DNA of 44,253 nt from Flammeovirgaceae bacterium. Its GTDB lineage: Bacteria; Bacteroidota; Bacteroidia; Cytophagales; Cyclobacteriaceae. The DNA lies in contig JAJTGQ010000004.1 in NCBI GenBank assembly GCA_021299455.1, positions 1-44,253 of the forward strand. The letters run 5' to 3'. The notes under the pieces are model-generated. The model was given only the letters and a program-made list of their open reading frames with translations, was not told the origin of the DNA and made no database searches. Position 1 is the stretch's first letter, and each line of letters begins with the position of its first letter. The position numbers and the translations under genes were made by a program. This document shows positions 19,741 to 27,950 of this stretch, piece after piece.

Positions 19741-19796
19741 GCCTTTTTCATAAAGGCCTGTTAGTTTGAATATTTGTTCTTAAAAAGCGAAACTAA
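19741..19796. promoter_or_regulatory. Two dyads in the kinase / PadR divergent spacer
   Basis: A 6-bp hairpin (GCCTTT/AAAGGC, 19741-19757) and a separated 7-bp dyad (TTAGTTT at 19761-19767, AAACTAA at 19790-19796) lie between the divergent kinase and padR genes. PadR proteins bind dyad operators, usually of the ATGT-N8-ACAT kind. These do not match that pattern, so the assignment is tentative. Confidence 0.25.
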
Positions 19797-19835
19797 TAGG
19801 TTTCGAGCCTCGTTAAAAAAACCAAATTTTGAATA

Positions 19836-20165
19836 ATGAAGACTTACCTGGGAGAATTTGAAGAGCTGGTTCTGCTGACGATTGCATCATTGGGCGAGGA
19901 AGCTTATGGTGTATCCATCCAACAAGACATTGAAACGCGATGTAAGCGATCGATCAGTATTGGTGCTTTGCATGCAACCATCGCTCGACTTGAGGAAAAG
20001 GGATTTTTGAAATCCTGGTTAGGTGGTGCCACTCAAGAACGAGGTGGACGTAGTAAGCGATTCTATGAGATAACACCGTCCGGCAAAAAAGCTGTGTCCG
20101 AGAGCAAAAGTTTACGCGATGAGTTGTGGAATCTATCTAAAATAAAACTATCCGCAGCCAAATGA
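19836..20165 (+). CDS. PadR-family transcriptional regulator
   Basis: 109 residues with the PadR winged-helix layout: LGEFEELVLLTIASLGEEAYGVSIQQDIE, then SIGALHATIARLEEKGFLKSW and GGRSKRFYEITPSGKKAV for the wing. The regulator probably represses its own operon. Its stop overlaps the permease start in ATGA (20162-20165). PadR plus FtsX-type permease is a frequent Cytophagales arrangement, in which the regulator controls the transporter. The inducer is unknown. Confidence 0.9.
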   Translation: MKTYLGEFEELVLLTIASLGEEAYGVSIQQDIETRCKRSISIGALHATIARLEEKGFLKSWLGGATQERGGRSKRFYEITPSGKKAVSESKSLRDELWNLSKIKLSAAK

Positions 20166-22765
20166 AACAATCTCAACCGCCAAAATTAGCACGCGCCCTT
20201 TTTGAATGGTATTGTGGGCATGCCAAAGTAGAAGATCTAGTAGGAGACTTGGACGAGAAGTATTATCTCTATCTAGAAAGCAACTCTCCCTTTCGGGCAA
20301 AGTTGAAGTATTGCCGTGATGTTGTTTCGCTACTATTCTCCTATGCCATTCGTAAACGCAAGCGAGAAGCGAGTACTGGATCTTATTCCACTTCAAATTT
20401 TTCATTAGATATGTTACAGAATTACATCAAGGTGGCAGTGCGCAACCTCTATCAACACAAATACTTTTCTACGCTCAATGTCTTTGGTTTAGCGGTGGGT
20501 ATGTCGGTTAGCCTATTGCTTATTTCGATGGTTAGCTACATTAAAACGTATGATAACTTTCACGTGAACAGAGATAACATTTATACGATTGTTACTACCC
20601 GGCACGAAGGCATAGAGGAATCGGAGTATGCAAGCGCACCAATCGTATTGGCTGACAAGCTAAAAGATTATCCGGAAATTAAAGAAGTCGTTCGCATTCA
20701 ATCTGGTTTTAACGAAGAGATAAAAATGCAGCTAGGCGATATTCCCTTGCGGGGATACTACGTTGAACCAAATTTTTTCAGTGTATTTACGTACAACATA
20801 CTCAGAGGAGATGGAGGCAATGCGTTGACTAAACCAAATAGCGTTATCATCACAGAGTCCGCTGCATTAAAGATTTTCAATTCAACCGATGTGGTTGGCA
20901 AAACACTTGAGTTGAAACAGGGTGGCCTTTTGGAAATTTCCGCCCTAATGAAAGATCATCCTATCAACTCTCACTTAAAGTTTGAAGTCTTAGTTTCCTA
21001 CAGTACGCTGCCAGCTATACAAAAATCTACAAATGATCAATGGACGAAGTACCGGAACCAATACCTCTATACTTTATTGGTTGACGGTGCGAAACCTTCA
21101 AAATTGAATGACTATCTCACAAATGTTTCGAATTTGCAGTATGCTCAGTCTGCTATTAAGGTTGATTTCGCAACAGAACATATCGATGGTATCACGATGG
21201 GCCCAGACTATAACAATGCTATAGGTCCGAAATGGGATATGCTTGGCGTGATTGTCTTTGGCATAGTTGCTGCGCTGATTTTACTGCCCGCTTGTTTTAA
21301 CTACACTAATCTTTCTATCGCCCGCGCTCTGAAGCGTTCCAAAGAAATCGGCCTGCGCAAGACAATGGGCGGGGTCAAAAACCAAATCTTCTTTCAATTC
21401 ATCACCGAAACCGTTGTCATTACATTAATTGCATTGGCAGGCGCAGTGTTGATTTTTTTCATAATTCGCAAAGAATTTCAAACGATGATGGTTGCTTCTT
21501 CTTCGCTCGATCTGAGTTTAACGCCATTCACACTCTTGCTGTTTTTTGCCTTTGCAGTTGGAACTGGCTTAGTCGCGGGCGTCTTTCCGGCTCTTTACTT
21601 TGCCCGTCTCAATCCTATTCAAGCGTTGAAAACAAAAATTTCCGGTAAAGGCTCAGCAGGTATGCGTATCCGAAAAGGGCTAACTGTTTTTCAGTTTGCC
21701 TTGTCCTTTTGTTTCATCCTCTCGTTGGTTGTATTTAGTCGGCAGTACAAGTATTCGCTCAATTTTGACTTTGGTTTTGCCAAGCAAAATATGGTAGACT
21801 TGCAATTGCAGGGTGTAAAGTCAGAACTTGTGAAAGCTGAATTTGCCAATTTATCCACTGTGCAAACCGTGTCGATGTCTTCCTCGTTACTGGGCCTTAA
21901 CTACTCGGAAACCTGGATCAAGAATAATGAAAAAGACTCCACTGAAGTGGCACAGGTTTTTGTAGATACGCAGTACATTCCCAATTTTGGTTTGCAATTT
22001 TTGGCCGGCAAAAATTTTCCGGAAGAAGCTTGGCGGCACGAGCGGTTCATTATTGTAAACGAAGAATTTCTAAAAGCTTATAAAATCAATAGTCCTGCAG
22101 AGGCAATCGGGCGAACCTATAATGTGGAGGGAAAAGATCTTGAGATCATTGGCGTGCTAAAAAATTTCCACTTTGCTACCCTTCGCCTTCCCATAGGAAA
22201 GTTCTTCTTTCGTATGGATCCGGCTCAATTCGCTTACGCTAATTTAAAGGTATCTTCAAAGGATGCCTACACCATGTTTAGTCAATTTGAGCAAACGTGG
22301 AAAAGTGTAAGCCCGTTAAGATTAGAAGCGCAATTTTTTGAAGAAGAATTAAATGAAGGTTATAAGATGTATCAAGTGTTACTAAAGATGGTAGGATTTT
22401 TAGGCTTACTGGCAATCACAATCTCCTTATTGGGGATGTTGGGCATGGTTGTTTATACATCAGAAGGGAAAATTAAAGAGGTGAGCATTCGCAAGGTAAT
22501 GGGCGCAAGCACCAGCAGCATTACTTATCTCCTCTCGAAAGACTATTTCAAATTAATGCTCTGGGCAATCGTACTTTCTATTCCATTGACCGTGGTGTTT
22601 TTTGACAAATTTTTGACTCAATTACAGTACTACAGCGTTCAGTTAACCGTTTGGGATGTTTTGTTGAGTAGTACCTTCTTGCTGGCCTTGGGAATAGCTA
22701 CCATTGCATCGCAAACCGTTAAGACAGCAAATGCAAATCCAGCTGAAACATTAAAGATGGAATAG
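20162..22765 (+). CDS. MacB/FtsX-type ABC transporter permease with permease-prefix domain
   Basis: 867 residues. An N-terminal soluble segment (1-70; LARALFEWYCGHAKVEDLVGDLDEKY) is the permease-prefix domain of Bacteroidota. It is followed by two MacB-like halves. Each has a periplasmic core and an FtsX membrane domain; the marker phrases are RSKEIGLRKTMGGVKNQI and IKEVSIRKVMGASTSSI. No ATP-binding subunit is adjacent, so the ATPase must be encoded elsewhere. MacB-type systems drive periplasmic export or lipoprotein transport rather than cytoplasmic import. It is translationally coupled to the PadR gene. Confidence 0.9.
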   Translation: MKQSQPPKLARALFEWYCGHAKVEDLVGDLDEKYYLYLESNSPFRAKLKYCRDVVSLLFSYAIRKRKREASTGSYSTSNFSLDMLQNYIKVAVRNLYQHKYFSTLNVFGLAVGMSVSLLLISMVSYIKTYDNFHVNRDNIYTIVTTRHEGIEESEYASAPIVLADKLKDYPEIKEVVRIQSGFNEEIKMQLGDIPLRGYYVEPNFFSVFTYNILRGDGGNALTKPNSVIITESAALKIFNSTDVVGKTLELKQGGLLEISALMKDHPINSHLKFEVLVSYSTLPAIQKSTNDQWTKYRNQYLYTLLVDGAKPSKLNDYLTNVSNLQYAQSAIKVDFATEHIDGITMGPDYNNAIGPKWDMLGVIVFGIVAALILLPACFNYTNLSIARALKRSKEIGLRKTMGGVKNQIFFQFITETVVITLIALAGAVLIFFIIRKEFQTMMVASSSLDLSLTPFTLLLFFAFAVGTGLVAGVFPALYFARLNPIQALKTKISGKGSAGMRIRKGLTVFQFALSFCFILSLVVFSRQYKYSLNFDFGFAKQNMVDLQLQGVKSELVKAEFANLSTVQTVSMSSSLLGLNYSETWIKNNEKDSTEVAQVFVDTQYIPNFGLQFLAGKNFPEEAWRHERFIIVNEEFLKAYKINSPAEAIGRTYNVEGKDLEIIGVLKNFHFATLRLPIGKFFFRMDPAQFAYANLKVSSKDAYTMFSQFEQTWKSVSPLRLEAQFFEEELNEGYKMYQVLLKMVGFLGLLAITISLLGMLGMVVYTSEGKIKEVSIRKVMGASTSSITYLLSKDYFKLMLWAIVLSIPLTVVFFDKFLTQLQYYSVQLTVWDVLLSSTFLLALGIATIASQTVKTANANPAETLKME

Positions 22766-22841
22766 TACACCTGCGACTTGTGAATATGCCTCTCTGTGAA
22801 TTTTTGTATTTTTCGTCTAAACTTCAACTGGCAGAAAAACT

Positions 22842-23189
22842 ATGATCGTCTACGGCATCAAAAATTGCAACACGGTAAAATCTGCAATAGACTGGCTGAA
22901 TAAAAACAAAGTAGAATTTGAATTTCACGATTACAAAAAATCCGGCATAACCGCTGAAAAGTTGAGCGCGTGGAGCAAACAAGTTGGATGGGAGAATCTC
23001 GTCAACAAACGGGGTACCACCTGGAGGCAGTTACCCGAAGCCGATCAGAAAAAAGTGACCCATGAAAAAGCTGCCATTGCCCTTATGGTTGAAAAGACTA
23101 GTGTGATCAAACGACCATTGATAGAAGAAAAGGGTAAGGTGATTTTGTTAGGATTTGATGAGGGTACGTACAAGAAAGTATTGAAGTAG
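22842..23189 (+). CDS. ArsC/Spx-family protein, YffB-like
   Basis: 115 residues with a thioredoxin-like ArsC fold. VYGIKNCNTVKSAIDWL carries the single N-terminal Cys9, and VNKRGTTWRQL and VIKRPLIE are typical of YffB/ArsC proteins. True arsenate reductases need additional conserved Arg/Cys residues, and YffB proteins are of unclear function (a glutathione-linked thiol reductase has been proposed). Spx-type RNA polymerase binding is another possibility within this fold. It is monocistronic. Confidence 0.82.
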   Translation: MIVYGIKNCNTVKSAIDWLNKNKVEFEFHDYKKSGITAEKLSAWSKQVGWENLVNKRGTTWRQLPEADQKKVTHEKAAIALMVEKTSVIKRPLIEEKGKVILLGFDEGTYKKVLK

Positions 23190-23355
23190 GCGCAGCGCAC
23201 ATGCACACCTGGAGAAGATTGAGCGTTAACACGGGCAAAACAACAAAGCAACCATTGCAGACTTCAATTTTCATTGGTTGGCTATTTTGTGGTGATTACA
23301 CTAGTCAGCTATGTGTTGTACGTGACGAAGAGGGAAAAGGGGTAGTTAGGCGTTT

Positions 23356-23372
23356 GACACCTTCAAGGTGTC
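23356..23372. repeat. Perfect palindrome GACACCTTCAAGGTGTC
   Basis: The eight-base arms mirror perfectly around a central C. As RNA it can form a 7-bp stem with a TCA loop. No U-run follows, so a REP-like repeat is more likely than a terminator. Confidence 0.5.
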
Positions 23373-23540
23373 TTGACTGCTGAGTGGCTTATCGCATGAA
23401 CGATGGAGGCATTTGTTTGAGCCCAGCCTTTGCTGTGCTTCGGCTGGCTGGCCGAAAATGGCTCGCGAGTGCCGACAGCGCGACCCCGTGATAACCAAAT
23501 GCTCTGAGGAATCCTACACTTTTGAAGTGCAGAGCACCTT

Positions 23541-23561
23541 GTTCGCGGGGACACGCCCAAA
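23541..23561 (+). repeat. Short repeat with TTCG-loop hairpin, copy A
   Basis: The element GTTCGYGGGGACACRCCCAAA occurs here and at 27784-27804 in the same orientation, with 19/21 identity. In both places the bases before it (CCTT here, CCCC there) can pair around a TTCG loop with the GGGG after it. It ends next to the stop of the LytTR regulator gene. Confidence 0.45.
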
Positions 23562-23565
23562 GCCA

Positions 23566-24306
23566 TCACCTTTCAAACAAATTCAGCAAATCTTGTTTCT
23601 TATTGGCCGATACTTCCAGTTCTTGATTGTTTTTCATTGTCACGTAGCCGCCTTTGCCTTTGGAGTAGCGAACCACAAAAGAGGGGTTGATTACATGCGA
23701 CCGATGGATGCGCACAAAGCCGTGGGGATGCAACACATCTTCAAAATACTTTAAAGTACGGCAAATCATGAGCGGTGGGCTTTCTTCGAAATGAAACTTT
23801 GTGAAATTATCGGCCGCCTCGCAGTAAATAATCTTAGCAATGGGCACCACCTCAAACCCTTCTAACGTTGGGAGCATGATTTTTTGATGGCCATTGTTTT
23901 GAATGTTTTCGAGCAACACCCGTGTGTGTTGGGTATAACTAGAGTTAGCTTTCTCCACTTTAATTTTATCAACCGCTTTCACCAATTCATCGATATCAAT
24001 TGGTTTCAGTAAGTAGTAGGCAGCGCTTTGATTAAGTGCCTGGATAGCATAGTTTCCAAAGGCCGTTACAAAAATCGTTTCAAAGGTGTGGCTATTCGCT
24101 TTCTCCAACAAATCAAATCCGTTTCCGTACGGCATTTCAATATCCAAAAAAACAATGTCGGGTTGATGTGCTTCTATTGTTTCCAAACCTGTGGCTACCG
24201 ATTCGCCAAATCCGCATACGGTAACGTCTGGGCAGTACTTAGTTAGATAGTTGGACAGAATCAGTCGGCTATCTTTCTCATCATCTATAATGACAGCTTT
24301 CATCAT
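23566..24306 (-). CDS. LytTR-family response regulator
   Basis: 246 residues. The receiver domain (1-120) has the acidic pocket D8-D9, phospho-acceptor D55 (IVFLDIEMP) and YLLKPI with the conserved Lys. The C-terminal LytTR DNA-binding domain (about 140-246) shows IIYCEAADNFTKFHF, RTLKYFEDVL, FVRIHRSHVINPSFV and LEVSANKK. It is the partner of the sensor kinase immediately upstream; the kinase stop overlaps this start in ATGA (24303-24306), so the two are cotranslated. A second ATG directly follows the first. LytTR proteins bind direct repeats about 21 bp apart; such repeats lie upstream of the kinase gene. Confidence 0.93.
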   Translation of the reverse strand: MMKAVIIDDEKDSRLILSNYLTKYCPDVTVCGFGESVATGLETIEAHQPDIVFLDIEMPYGNGFDLLEKANSHTFETIFVTAFGNYAIQALNQSAAYYLLKPIDIDELVKAVDKIKVEKANSSYTQHTRVLLENIQNNGHQKIMLPTLEGFEVVPIAKIIYCEAADNFTKFHFEESPPLMICRTLKYFEDVLHPHGFVRIHRSHVINPSFVVRYSKGKGGYVTMKNNQELEVSANKKQDLLNLFER

Positions 24307-26288
24307 GCGGCAGCGGAATTTGAAAGTGGCAAGTAAATACGTACAGTCGTTCCCCCGCCTTCTGGCAAATCTTCTATTATCACGCGGTAGTTGGAGCGAT
24401 AAACTTGATTGATAATCTTCAATCGTTCGTTAATGTTTTTCAACCCGGTGGATTGGTGCTTGCGCTGGTTAAGTGTTTTCAACTCCAATGATTTTCTTCT
24501 TCCAATGCCATTGTCTGCAATTTTCACCTCCACCTCGTTTTGTGTTTTGTTGATGGACACCGTAAGATGCCCTGCACCTTCTTTGTAGCGGAGCCCGTGC
24601 CATATCGCGTTTTCTATATAGGGTTGAATGAGCATGGGCGGCAATTCAATTGCCTCCGTAGCAATTGCCTGGTCAACCGTAAACTCATATTCAAACTTAT
24701 CGCGAAAGCGATAATGCTCCAACTTCAAATAAAGAGACAGCAATTCTTGTTCTTTATTGAGGGTGATGAAATCTTGTTCGGAATTCTCCAGTACCAAACG
24801 CATCAGAAGTGAGAAGTCAGACAAAAATTTATTGGCCGTTCGCTCGTCTTGCTGTGCAATGAAGTGGTTGACAGAATTGAGTGCATTGAAGATAAAATGG
24901 GGGTTCATTTGGCTTCGCAATGACTTTAATGCCAATAGTTGGTTGGCTTGTTGTTTGGCGAGTGAATTTCGATACATGAAGTAGGCGGCTATGCCGATGA
25001 TGGCAATAATCACTAGCAAGCCGAAGATAACTAGCTGCTGACGATAAACGGTGGCTTCTTGCAACGACTCTTCTTGTTTGCCCAATGACACATCTGAACT
25101 CAACCGCTCAATATTGCTTTGCTTGCCAATGATGCTATCGCGAAGGGCTCGTTGGGTTTCATATTGCACCTGCGATTCTGAAACCGATTGGCTATATTTC
25201 TTGTAGGTTCTCAACGCTTGCGCATTTTTTCCATTCTTTTCATACAATTCTGCGAGTGACAGCAACGCATTGGCTCTCTCTTTCGGGTTGTTAATTGATT
25301 CGGCTAGTTTAGCCGCTTCTTCCATTTCCCGAATAGCTTCTTGCGTTTCACCCTTGGCTTCCAATGTTTTGCCTATTTCCACTTTGTCTTTTGTTACTTC
25401 ACTTAGGTTATCGGTTTGCTGATTGTACTCGATAGAACTTTTTCGCAATTTAATTTCATCATCGTATTGCTGACGGCTTCGGTAGGTAGTGGCCATTTCT
25501 TCTTTGGTTTGTTGAAGCGAATAGTCTGCCTCGGGTGCTATGTTGCTACCTGATTTTAGTCTTTCAAGTGAATTGGAAAAAATAGTAGGGCCCGGCTGAG
25601 ATTTATTCAACGTCACATCGATTTTTGCTTGTTGATTTTGGACAAGGGTTTCGATGAACCCATCTCGCTTTCTATCAATGTAGATTTCTTTTAACGTGTT
25701 TTGTGCTTCTACAAATTGGCCTTTTTGATAATACACTTCTGACTTTGCCAATTGCATCTCAGCCTTTTGCTGGCCGTTAGCCAATCGAATGCCCTCCTCG
25801 AAATAGGCTAAGGCTTTGTCGTATAGTTTTAATTGAAGAAAGGAATAGCCCAGCCCCCGAACCGATTTCAGCAAATCATCGGACACGGCTTTTTTTGTAC
25901 TCAATAGATCGTAAGCCTTCAAATAATTTTCCTGGGCGAGTGTCCAAGCCATAATTTGCTCATTGATTTCACCGAGTAACACGTAACACTTTGCTTCTGA
26001 ATTTGTATTGCCCTCGGCTACGCTAAGAGCCAATGCTTCTTGCACTTTATCTAACGCTGCCGCGGGATTTGCCTCTTTGAGAGTTGAAGCATCTTTTATC
26101 AATACCGTGACTTCATCTGAAGCAGACTTGCGCCTATAGCTGCGGTAGGCATCTTGCTTTTTGCTTTGCGCAAAGCTGCCATTGGCAAACAAAATCAAGA
26201 CACCAATGAATAATAGGAAACCCGGTCGGTTCAAGTTTTGAATTATTTCCGGAAAGTTAACACAATAAAAAATACGGATTTCGTACAC
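24303..26288 (-). CDS. LytS-type sensor histidine kinase with TPR repeats
   Basis: 661 residues. A signal-type N-terminus (GFLLFIGVLILFANGSFAQ) is followed by periplasmic TPR repeats (about 60-370), a coiled coil, one membrane segment (about 415-435; LVIFGLLVIIAIIGIAAYF) and the His_kinase domain. SQMNPHFIFNALNSVN holds His464; PYIENAIWHGLRYK and DNGIGR are the ATP-binding N and G1 boxes. The frame opens at GTG 26288, but TTG at 26234 (before NRPGFLLF) would give a more compact signal peptide. It pairs with the LytTR regulator. TPR-type ligand sensing in the periplasm is the usual idea; the signal is unknown. Confidence 0.9.
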   Translation of the reverse strand: MYEIRIFYCVNFPEIIQNLNRPGFLLFIGVLILFANGSFAQSKKQDAYRSYRRKSASDEVTVLIKDASTLKEANPAAALDKVQEALALSVAEGNTNSEAKCYVLLGEINEQIMAWTLAQENYLKAYDLLSTKKAVSDDLLKSVRGLGYSFLQLKLYDKALAYFEEGIRLANGQQKAEMQLAKSEVYYQKGQFVEAQNTLKEIYIDRKRDGFIETLVQNQQAKIDVTLNKSQPGPTIFSNSLERLKSGSNIAPEADYSLQQTKEEMATTYRSRQQYDDEIKLRKSSIEYNQQTDNLSEVTKDKVEIGKTLEAKGETQEAIREMEEAAKLAESINNPKERANALLSLAELYEKNGKNAQALRTYKKYSQSVSESQVQYETQRALRDSIIGKQSNIERLSSDVSLGKQEESLQEATVYRQQLVIFGLLVIIAIIGIAAYFMYRNSLAKQQANQLLALKSLRSQMNPHFIFNALNSVNHFIAQQDERTANKFLSDFSLLMRLVLENSEQDFITLNKEQELLSLYLKLEHYRFRDKFEYEFTVDQAIATEAIELPPMLIQPYIENAIWHGLRYKEGAGHLTVSINKTQNEVEVKIADNGIGRRKSLELKTLNQRKHQSTGLKNINERLKIINQVYRSNYRVIIEDLPEGGGTTVRIYLPLSNSAAA

Positions 26289-26310
26289 GATGGTTTGGAA
26301 ACGCCTTATT

Positions 26311-26359
26311 ACTAAGTCAACTCAATGGTTCACCAAGTGTATCGCCTTGCTCACTAAGT
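26311..26359. promoter_or_regulatory. Three ACYAAGT direct repeats at 21-bp period (candidate LytTR sites)
   Basis: ACTAAGT at 26311, ACCAAGT at 26332 and ACTAAGT at 26353 are exactly 21 bases apart, two helical turns. They lie between the divergent LytS-type kinase and vWA genes. LytTR regulators such as AgrA bind paired direct repeats at about this spacing, and the cognate regulator is encoded in the same locus. The first and third copies are also preceded by CGCCTT. Confidence 0.45.
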
Positions 26360-26378
26360 CTGGCTATCTAAAGCCAGA
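26359..26378. promoter_or_regulatory. Perfect 7-bp dyad before the vWA gene
   Basis: TCTGGCT (26359-26365), a six-base loop ATCTAA and AGCCAGA (26372-26378) form a perfect stem ending 12 bases before the ATG at 26391. It could be an operator or an mRNA 5' hairpin. It abuts the third ACYAAGT repeat. Confidence 0.3.
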
Positions 26379-26390
26379 ACCATACGTAAA

Positions 26391-27551
26391 ATGTACGAAA
26401 CCAATAAATGTATGATACCTAATAACTTCTTCCGAAAAAGCACTTACGCCTTCATGGCTATGGTTGCCTTCAGTCTCATGTCCTTTCGTATTGGTACAGA
26501 AAAGCCAGCGAAAGAGCAAAACATTCAACTTGCCTTGTTGCTCGATACCAGCAACAGCATGGATGGCTTGATTGAGCAGGCCAAATCGCAATTGTGGAAA
26601 ATTGTGAATGAGCTGGCTGCCGCCAAATGCGATGATGGCTCACGGCCTGCCATTAAAATTGCATTGTATGAATATGGCAACGATGGGTTGCCCGGCCGCG
26701 AAGGATACATCCGCATGGTGAGCGGCTTTACCACCGACTTAGATTTAATTTCTGAGAAACTCTTCTCCCTTCGCACCAATGGCGGGAACGAATACTGTGG
26801 CCAAGTTATCCATACTTCGTTGCAACAACTAAATTGGTCTGTATCAAGCAATGATTTAAAAGTCATTTTTATTGCTGGCAATGAGCCTTTCACGCAAGGG
26901 TCTGTTTCCTATCGTACGGCAAATAGTAATGCAAAAGAAAAAGGAGTAGTGGTAAATACTATTTATTGTGGCGACTTCAGCGAGGGCATTAACACCAATT
27001 GGAAAGACGGAGCGGATATGACAGGGGGTAGCTATATGAGCATTGAGCAAAATCAAAAAACCGTTTACATATCAACGCCCTACGATGACAAAATTTCAGA
27101 ATGCAACGAGAGACTGAACCGCACATATGTTTACTATGGAACACAAGGTCAGTCAAAAAAAGAATCACAAACCCGTCAAGATAGCAATGCAGATAGCTAT
27201 GGCAAAGCCAACAAAGTAGAACGGGCCGTTTCCAAAAGTTCACATGCCTATGAAAATTCATCGTGGGATTTGGTAGATGCTTCAAAGTCAAATGACAAAA
27301 TCATTGTTGAGGCAGAGGAAGAAAGTTTGCCAAAAGAGATGAAAGGGATGACGGTTGAGAAACGTAAAGCATACGTTGCTCAGAAAGCGGAAGAACGCAA
27401 AGTCATTCAAAATGAAATACAAACACTGAACAAAAAACGCCTTGAATACATCAAGACCAACACCTCAAAAGAAAGCAACGATACAAGCCTGGATGGTGCG
27501 ATGATGCGGTCGATAAAAGTACAGGCTAAATCAAAAAAATTAAATTGGTAG
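26391..27551 (+). CDS. Exported von Willebrand factor A-domain protein
   Basis: 386 residues; an internal ATG at 26412 (MIPNNFFRKS) may be the real start and gives a tighter signal peptide (AFMAMVAFSLMSF). The vWA domain (about 45-245) has an intact metal-ion-dependent adhesion site, LLLDTSNSM (D52, S54, S56). Further conserved parts are ALYEYGNDG, RTNGGNEYCG and VIFIAGNEPFTQG. The C-terminal 130 residues are polar and helical, with a Lys/Glu-rich coiled stretch (VEKRKAYVAQKAEERKVIQ). Exported vWA proteins mediate metal-dependent protein binding. It is divergent from the LytTR system and may be controlled by it (inference). A terminator follows. Confidence 0.85.
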   Translation: MYETNKCMIPNNFFRKSTYAFMAMVAFSLMSFRIGTEKPAKEQNIQLALLLDTSNSMDGLIEQAKSQLWKIVNELAAAKCDDGSRPAIKIALYEYGNDGLPGREGYIRMVSGFTTDLDLISEKLFSLRTNGGNEYCGQVIHTSLQQLNWSVSSNDLKVIFIAGNEPFTQGSVSYRTANSNAKEKGVVVNTIYCGDFSEGINTNWKDGADMTGGSYMSIEQNQKTVYISTPYDDKISECNERLNRTYVYYGTQGQSKKESQTRQDSNADSYGKANKVERAVSKSSHAYENSSWDLVDASKSNDKIIVEAEEESLPKEMKGMTVEKRKAYVAQKAEERKVIQNEIQTLNKKRLEYIKTNTSKESNDTSLDGAMMRSIKVQAKSKKLNW

Positions 27552-27571
27552 GGTTTGATTTGTTGGGAGTG

Positions 27572-27608
27572 AATAATCCTGGTGCATGTGCGCTGGGATT
27601 ATTTTTTT
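27572..27608 (+). terminator. Intrinsic terminator of the vWA gene
   Basis: AATAATCC (27572-27579) pairs with GGATTATT (27596-27603) around a 16-base loop. The U-run occupies 27602-27608, overlapping the end of the right arm. It lies 21 bases after the vWA stop. Confidence 0.65.
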
Positions 27609-27783
27609 GAACTTGTGTGTTTGCAGTTAAGGAAATACGATATCAACCAGAGTTAAACAAAAACCTCGGCAATTCTTCTGGCTTTTCCCAGGACAGTTTG
27701 TGTGGTATGGACACACTCTTTTGTTCTGCGATAAGTTGTGCATTGGCAATTGCTTACGTATCGATACCTTGACAGCAAACCCC

Positions 27784-27804
27784 GTTCGTGGGGACACACC
27801 CAAA
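27784..27804 (+). repeat. Short repeat with TTCG-loop hairpin, copy B
   Basis: Same 21-base element as at 23541-23561, with 19/21 identity. CCCCG-TTCG-TGGGG can form a five-pair hairpin with a stable TTCG loop; the last pair is G-T. Confidence 0.45.
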
Positions 27805-27862
27805 AAATCTCAGCTCCCCTTCTAATCTACCCGAAACGATGCATTGCCGTGCATTTCCATCA

Positions 27863-27884
27863 AATGACGGGCGAATGACGGGTG
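27863..27884. repeat. 11-bp tandem repeat AATGACGGGYG
   Basis: AATGACGGGCG is followed directly by AATGACGGGTG, one helical turn each. The repeat lies 66 bases before the ATG of the HTH-membrane gene. Tandem turns of this kind are typical of cooperative operators; autoregulation by the XRE-domain protein is a guess. Confidence 0.4.
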
Positions 27885-27950
27885 AAAATGGCAACGGCTG
27901 ATTCCACCATGCCCGTTAAACGCGTAACATTGTGCTTCAATAAAATTGTT

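Larger units (their letters stand above)
23190..23565. other. Gene-free spacer with palindromes and a short dispersed repeat
   Basis: No credible gene is seen here. From about 23220 to 23340 one plus-strand frame encodes a transmembrane-like stretch (SLVGYFVVITLVSYVLYV, then a basic tail and a stop) without a good start, possibly a decayed gene end. The palindrome GACACCTTCAAGGTGTC is at 23356-23372. A hairpin-like CACTT/AAGTG lies near 23515-23530. The element at 23541-23561 recurs at 27784-27804. The pattern suggests REP-like intergenic repeats. Confidence 0.4.
27609..27950 (+). other. Spacer and leader before the HTH-membrane gene
   Basis: No supported gene is present. It contains copy B of a short hairpin repeat (27784-27804), an 11-bp tandem repeat (27863-27884) and an in-frame GTG at 27882 that could extend the next protein. 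The extension (MATADSTMPVKRVTLCF) does not look like part of an XRE domain, so the ATG at 27951 is preferred. Confidence 0.4.

Noticed and set aside
23201-23383. Plus-strand 60-residue ORF in the 23.2-23.6 kb spacer
   Set aside because: Composition is unlike a protein, it crosses the palindrome at 23356, and another frame carries a more protein-like hydrophobic stretch; treated as non-coding or decayed.
23363-23569. Minus-strand 68-residue ORF next to the LytTR gene
   Set aside because: It is made of repeat sequence and overlaps the LytTR stop; no start signal or recognisable motif.
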